Assembly: GCA_013360185.1 (NCBI GenBank) | Contig: JABWCO010000021.1 | Coordinates: 1-32,451 of the forward strand | Reading direction: 5' to 3' | Length of the DNA stretch: 32,451 nucleotides | Source: Bdellovibrio sp. | Lineage (GTDB): Bacteria > Bdellovibrionota > Bdellovibrionia > Bdellovibrionales > Bdellovibrionaceae | Shown here: piece by piece, positions 32,074 to 32,451 of the stretch | Layout: every line of letters starts with the position of its first letter | How positions within the stretch are numbered: the stretch's first letter is position 1 | The notes under the pieces: model-generated | Told to the model about the DNA's origin: nothing | What the model saw: the letters and a program-made list of their open reading frames with translations, nothing else | Database searches by the model: none | Translations under genes and position numbers: made by a program

Positions 32074-32451
32074 TATTTTGAGTGCGCGGTTTCTAATTGC
32101 AGCAATGCTGTTTTGGTCTGTACGCCGCCCGCATAACCACCCAGTCCTCCGCCAGAGTTGATCACTCGGTGGCATGGAATGATCAGTGAAATGGGATTTT
32201 TTCCATTCGCCGTACCCACGGCGCGACAGGCTTGGGGAGATTGCAGAATTTTTGCGATATCTTTATAAGAGCGAGTCTCTCCATAGGGAATTTTTAAAAG
32301 TTCTTGCCACACCTTCAGTTGGAACTCGCTGCCGCGCAAATCCAGCGTTAAAGAAAATTCTTTTCTTGTGCCATCAAGATATTCCGTAAGTTGCTGCTGG
32401 GCATGGCGCAGCAGCAGCCCTTGCGGAGACTCGCGGAGCTCACTTTCGGAG
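32073..32451 (-). CDS. ogt: Methylated-DNA-protein-cysteine methyltransferase, 3' part
   Basis: The frame is open to the right edge, so the N-terminus is missing. The roughly 125 visible residues contain a piece of the N-terminal domain (LRHAQQQLTEYLDG) and the complete C-terminal domain. That domain has FQLKVWQELLKIPYGETRSY, ACRAVGTANGKNPISLIIPCHRV with the alkyl-acceptor cysteine in PCHRV, and GGLGGYAGG. The protein removes methyl groups from O6-methylguanine by suicide transfer to that cysteine. The TTG at 32339 is only an internal codon. Whether an Ada-like domain precedes it cannot be seen. Confidence 0.93.
   Translation of the reverse strand, partial: SESELRESPQGLLLRHAQQQLTEYLDGTRKEFSLTLDLRGSEFQLKVWQELLKIPYGETRSYKDIAKILQSPQACRAVGTANGKNPISLIIPCHRVINSGGGLGGYAGGVQTKTALLQLETAHSK

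Noticed and set aside
1-32451. CRISPR array, tRNA, rRNA, insertion sequence or prophage
   Set aside because: No regularly spaced repeats, no cloverleaf or rRNA-like sequence, and no transposase or phage structural gene were seen on reading both strands.

Overview
The window reads as a dense chromosomal segment of a Gram-negative predatory-type bacterium, most likely Bdellovibrio or a close relative in Bdellovibrionota. This is an inference. It rests on the mixture of lipoproteins and Sec-secreted proteins, prey-wall-type peptidoglycan enzymes, a bacterial topoisomerase VI pair, large hybrid kinases and PilZ proteins, with moderate GC. No rRNA, tRNA, CRISPR array, insertion sequence or phage gene was seen.

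Layout. (1) 1-972, minus: a tight redox/Fe-S operon of BolA, a CGFS glutaredoxin, a small DUF2892 membrane protein and the start of a flavin-dependent oxidase cut by the window edge. (2) 1067-3957, plus: an LTA-synthase-like membrane sulfatase and a secreted SGNH hydrolase. (3) 3974-6952, minus: a PilZ protein, a cyclic-nucleotide-binding protein ending in a zinc ribbon, and a di-heme cytochrome c peroxidase. (4) 6953-10745, plus: a structured gap with a possible small RNA, an HNH nuclease, and both subunits of topoisomerase VI behind a leader with two competing hairpins. (5) 10745-13754: a secreted protein, a TonB-like protein and a GT39 membrane glycosyltransferase. (6) 13859-17013, plus: a lipoprotein metallo-beta-lactamase-fold hydrolase, aspartase and a DsbA/FrnE-like protein. 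(7) 17070-21769, minus: a helical hypothetical, two tandem DUF4360 secreted proteins and a MASE1-CHASE hybrid kinase. (8) 21889-27594, plus: glyoxalase I, MtgA, a hypothetical, a YbaK-type deacylase, a second hybrid kinase and a REC-PilZ-like regulator. (9) 27599-32451: a lipoprotein fusing an L,D-transpeptidase-like domain to a lysozyme-like domain, a phosphoribosyltransferase, a secreted metalloprotease, a TPR-like protein with a strongly structured leader, a 14-cysteine secreted protein, and a truncated O6-methylguanine methyltransferase.

Themes. Envelope and wall remodelling: MtgA, the LDT-lysozyme fusion, the sulfatase, GT39, TonB and several secreted proteins. Second-messenger signalling: the CNMP and PilZ pair, REC-PilZ and two hybrid kinases. 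Redox and Fe-S handling: BolA/Grx, cytochrome peroxidase, DsbA-like, glyoxalase. DNA topology and repair: Topo VI, HNH, Ogt. Best candidates for under-described biology are the bacterial Topo VI operon with its leader, the LDT-lysozyme fusion, the cyclic-nucleotide/PilZ pair with a start-occluding 5' structure, and two structured non-coding stretches (7005-7152 and 30860-30924).
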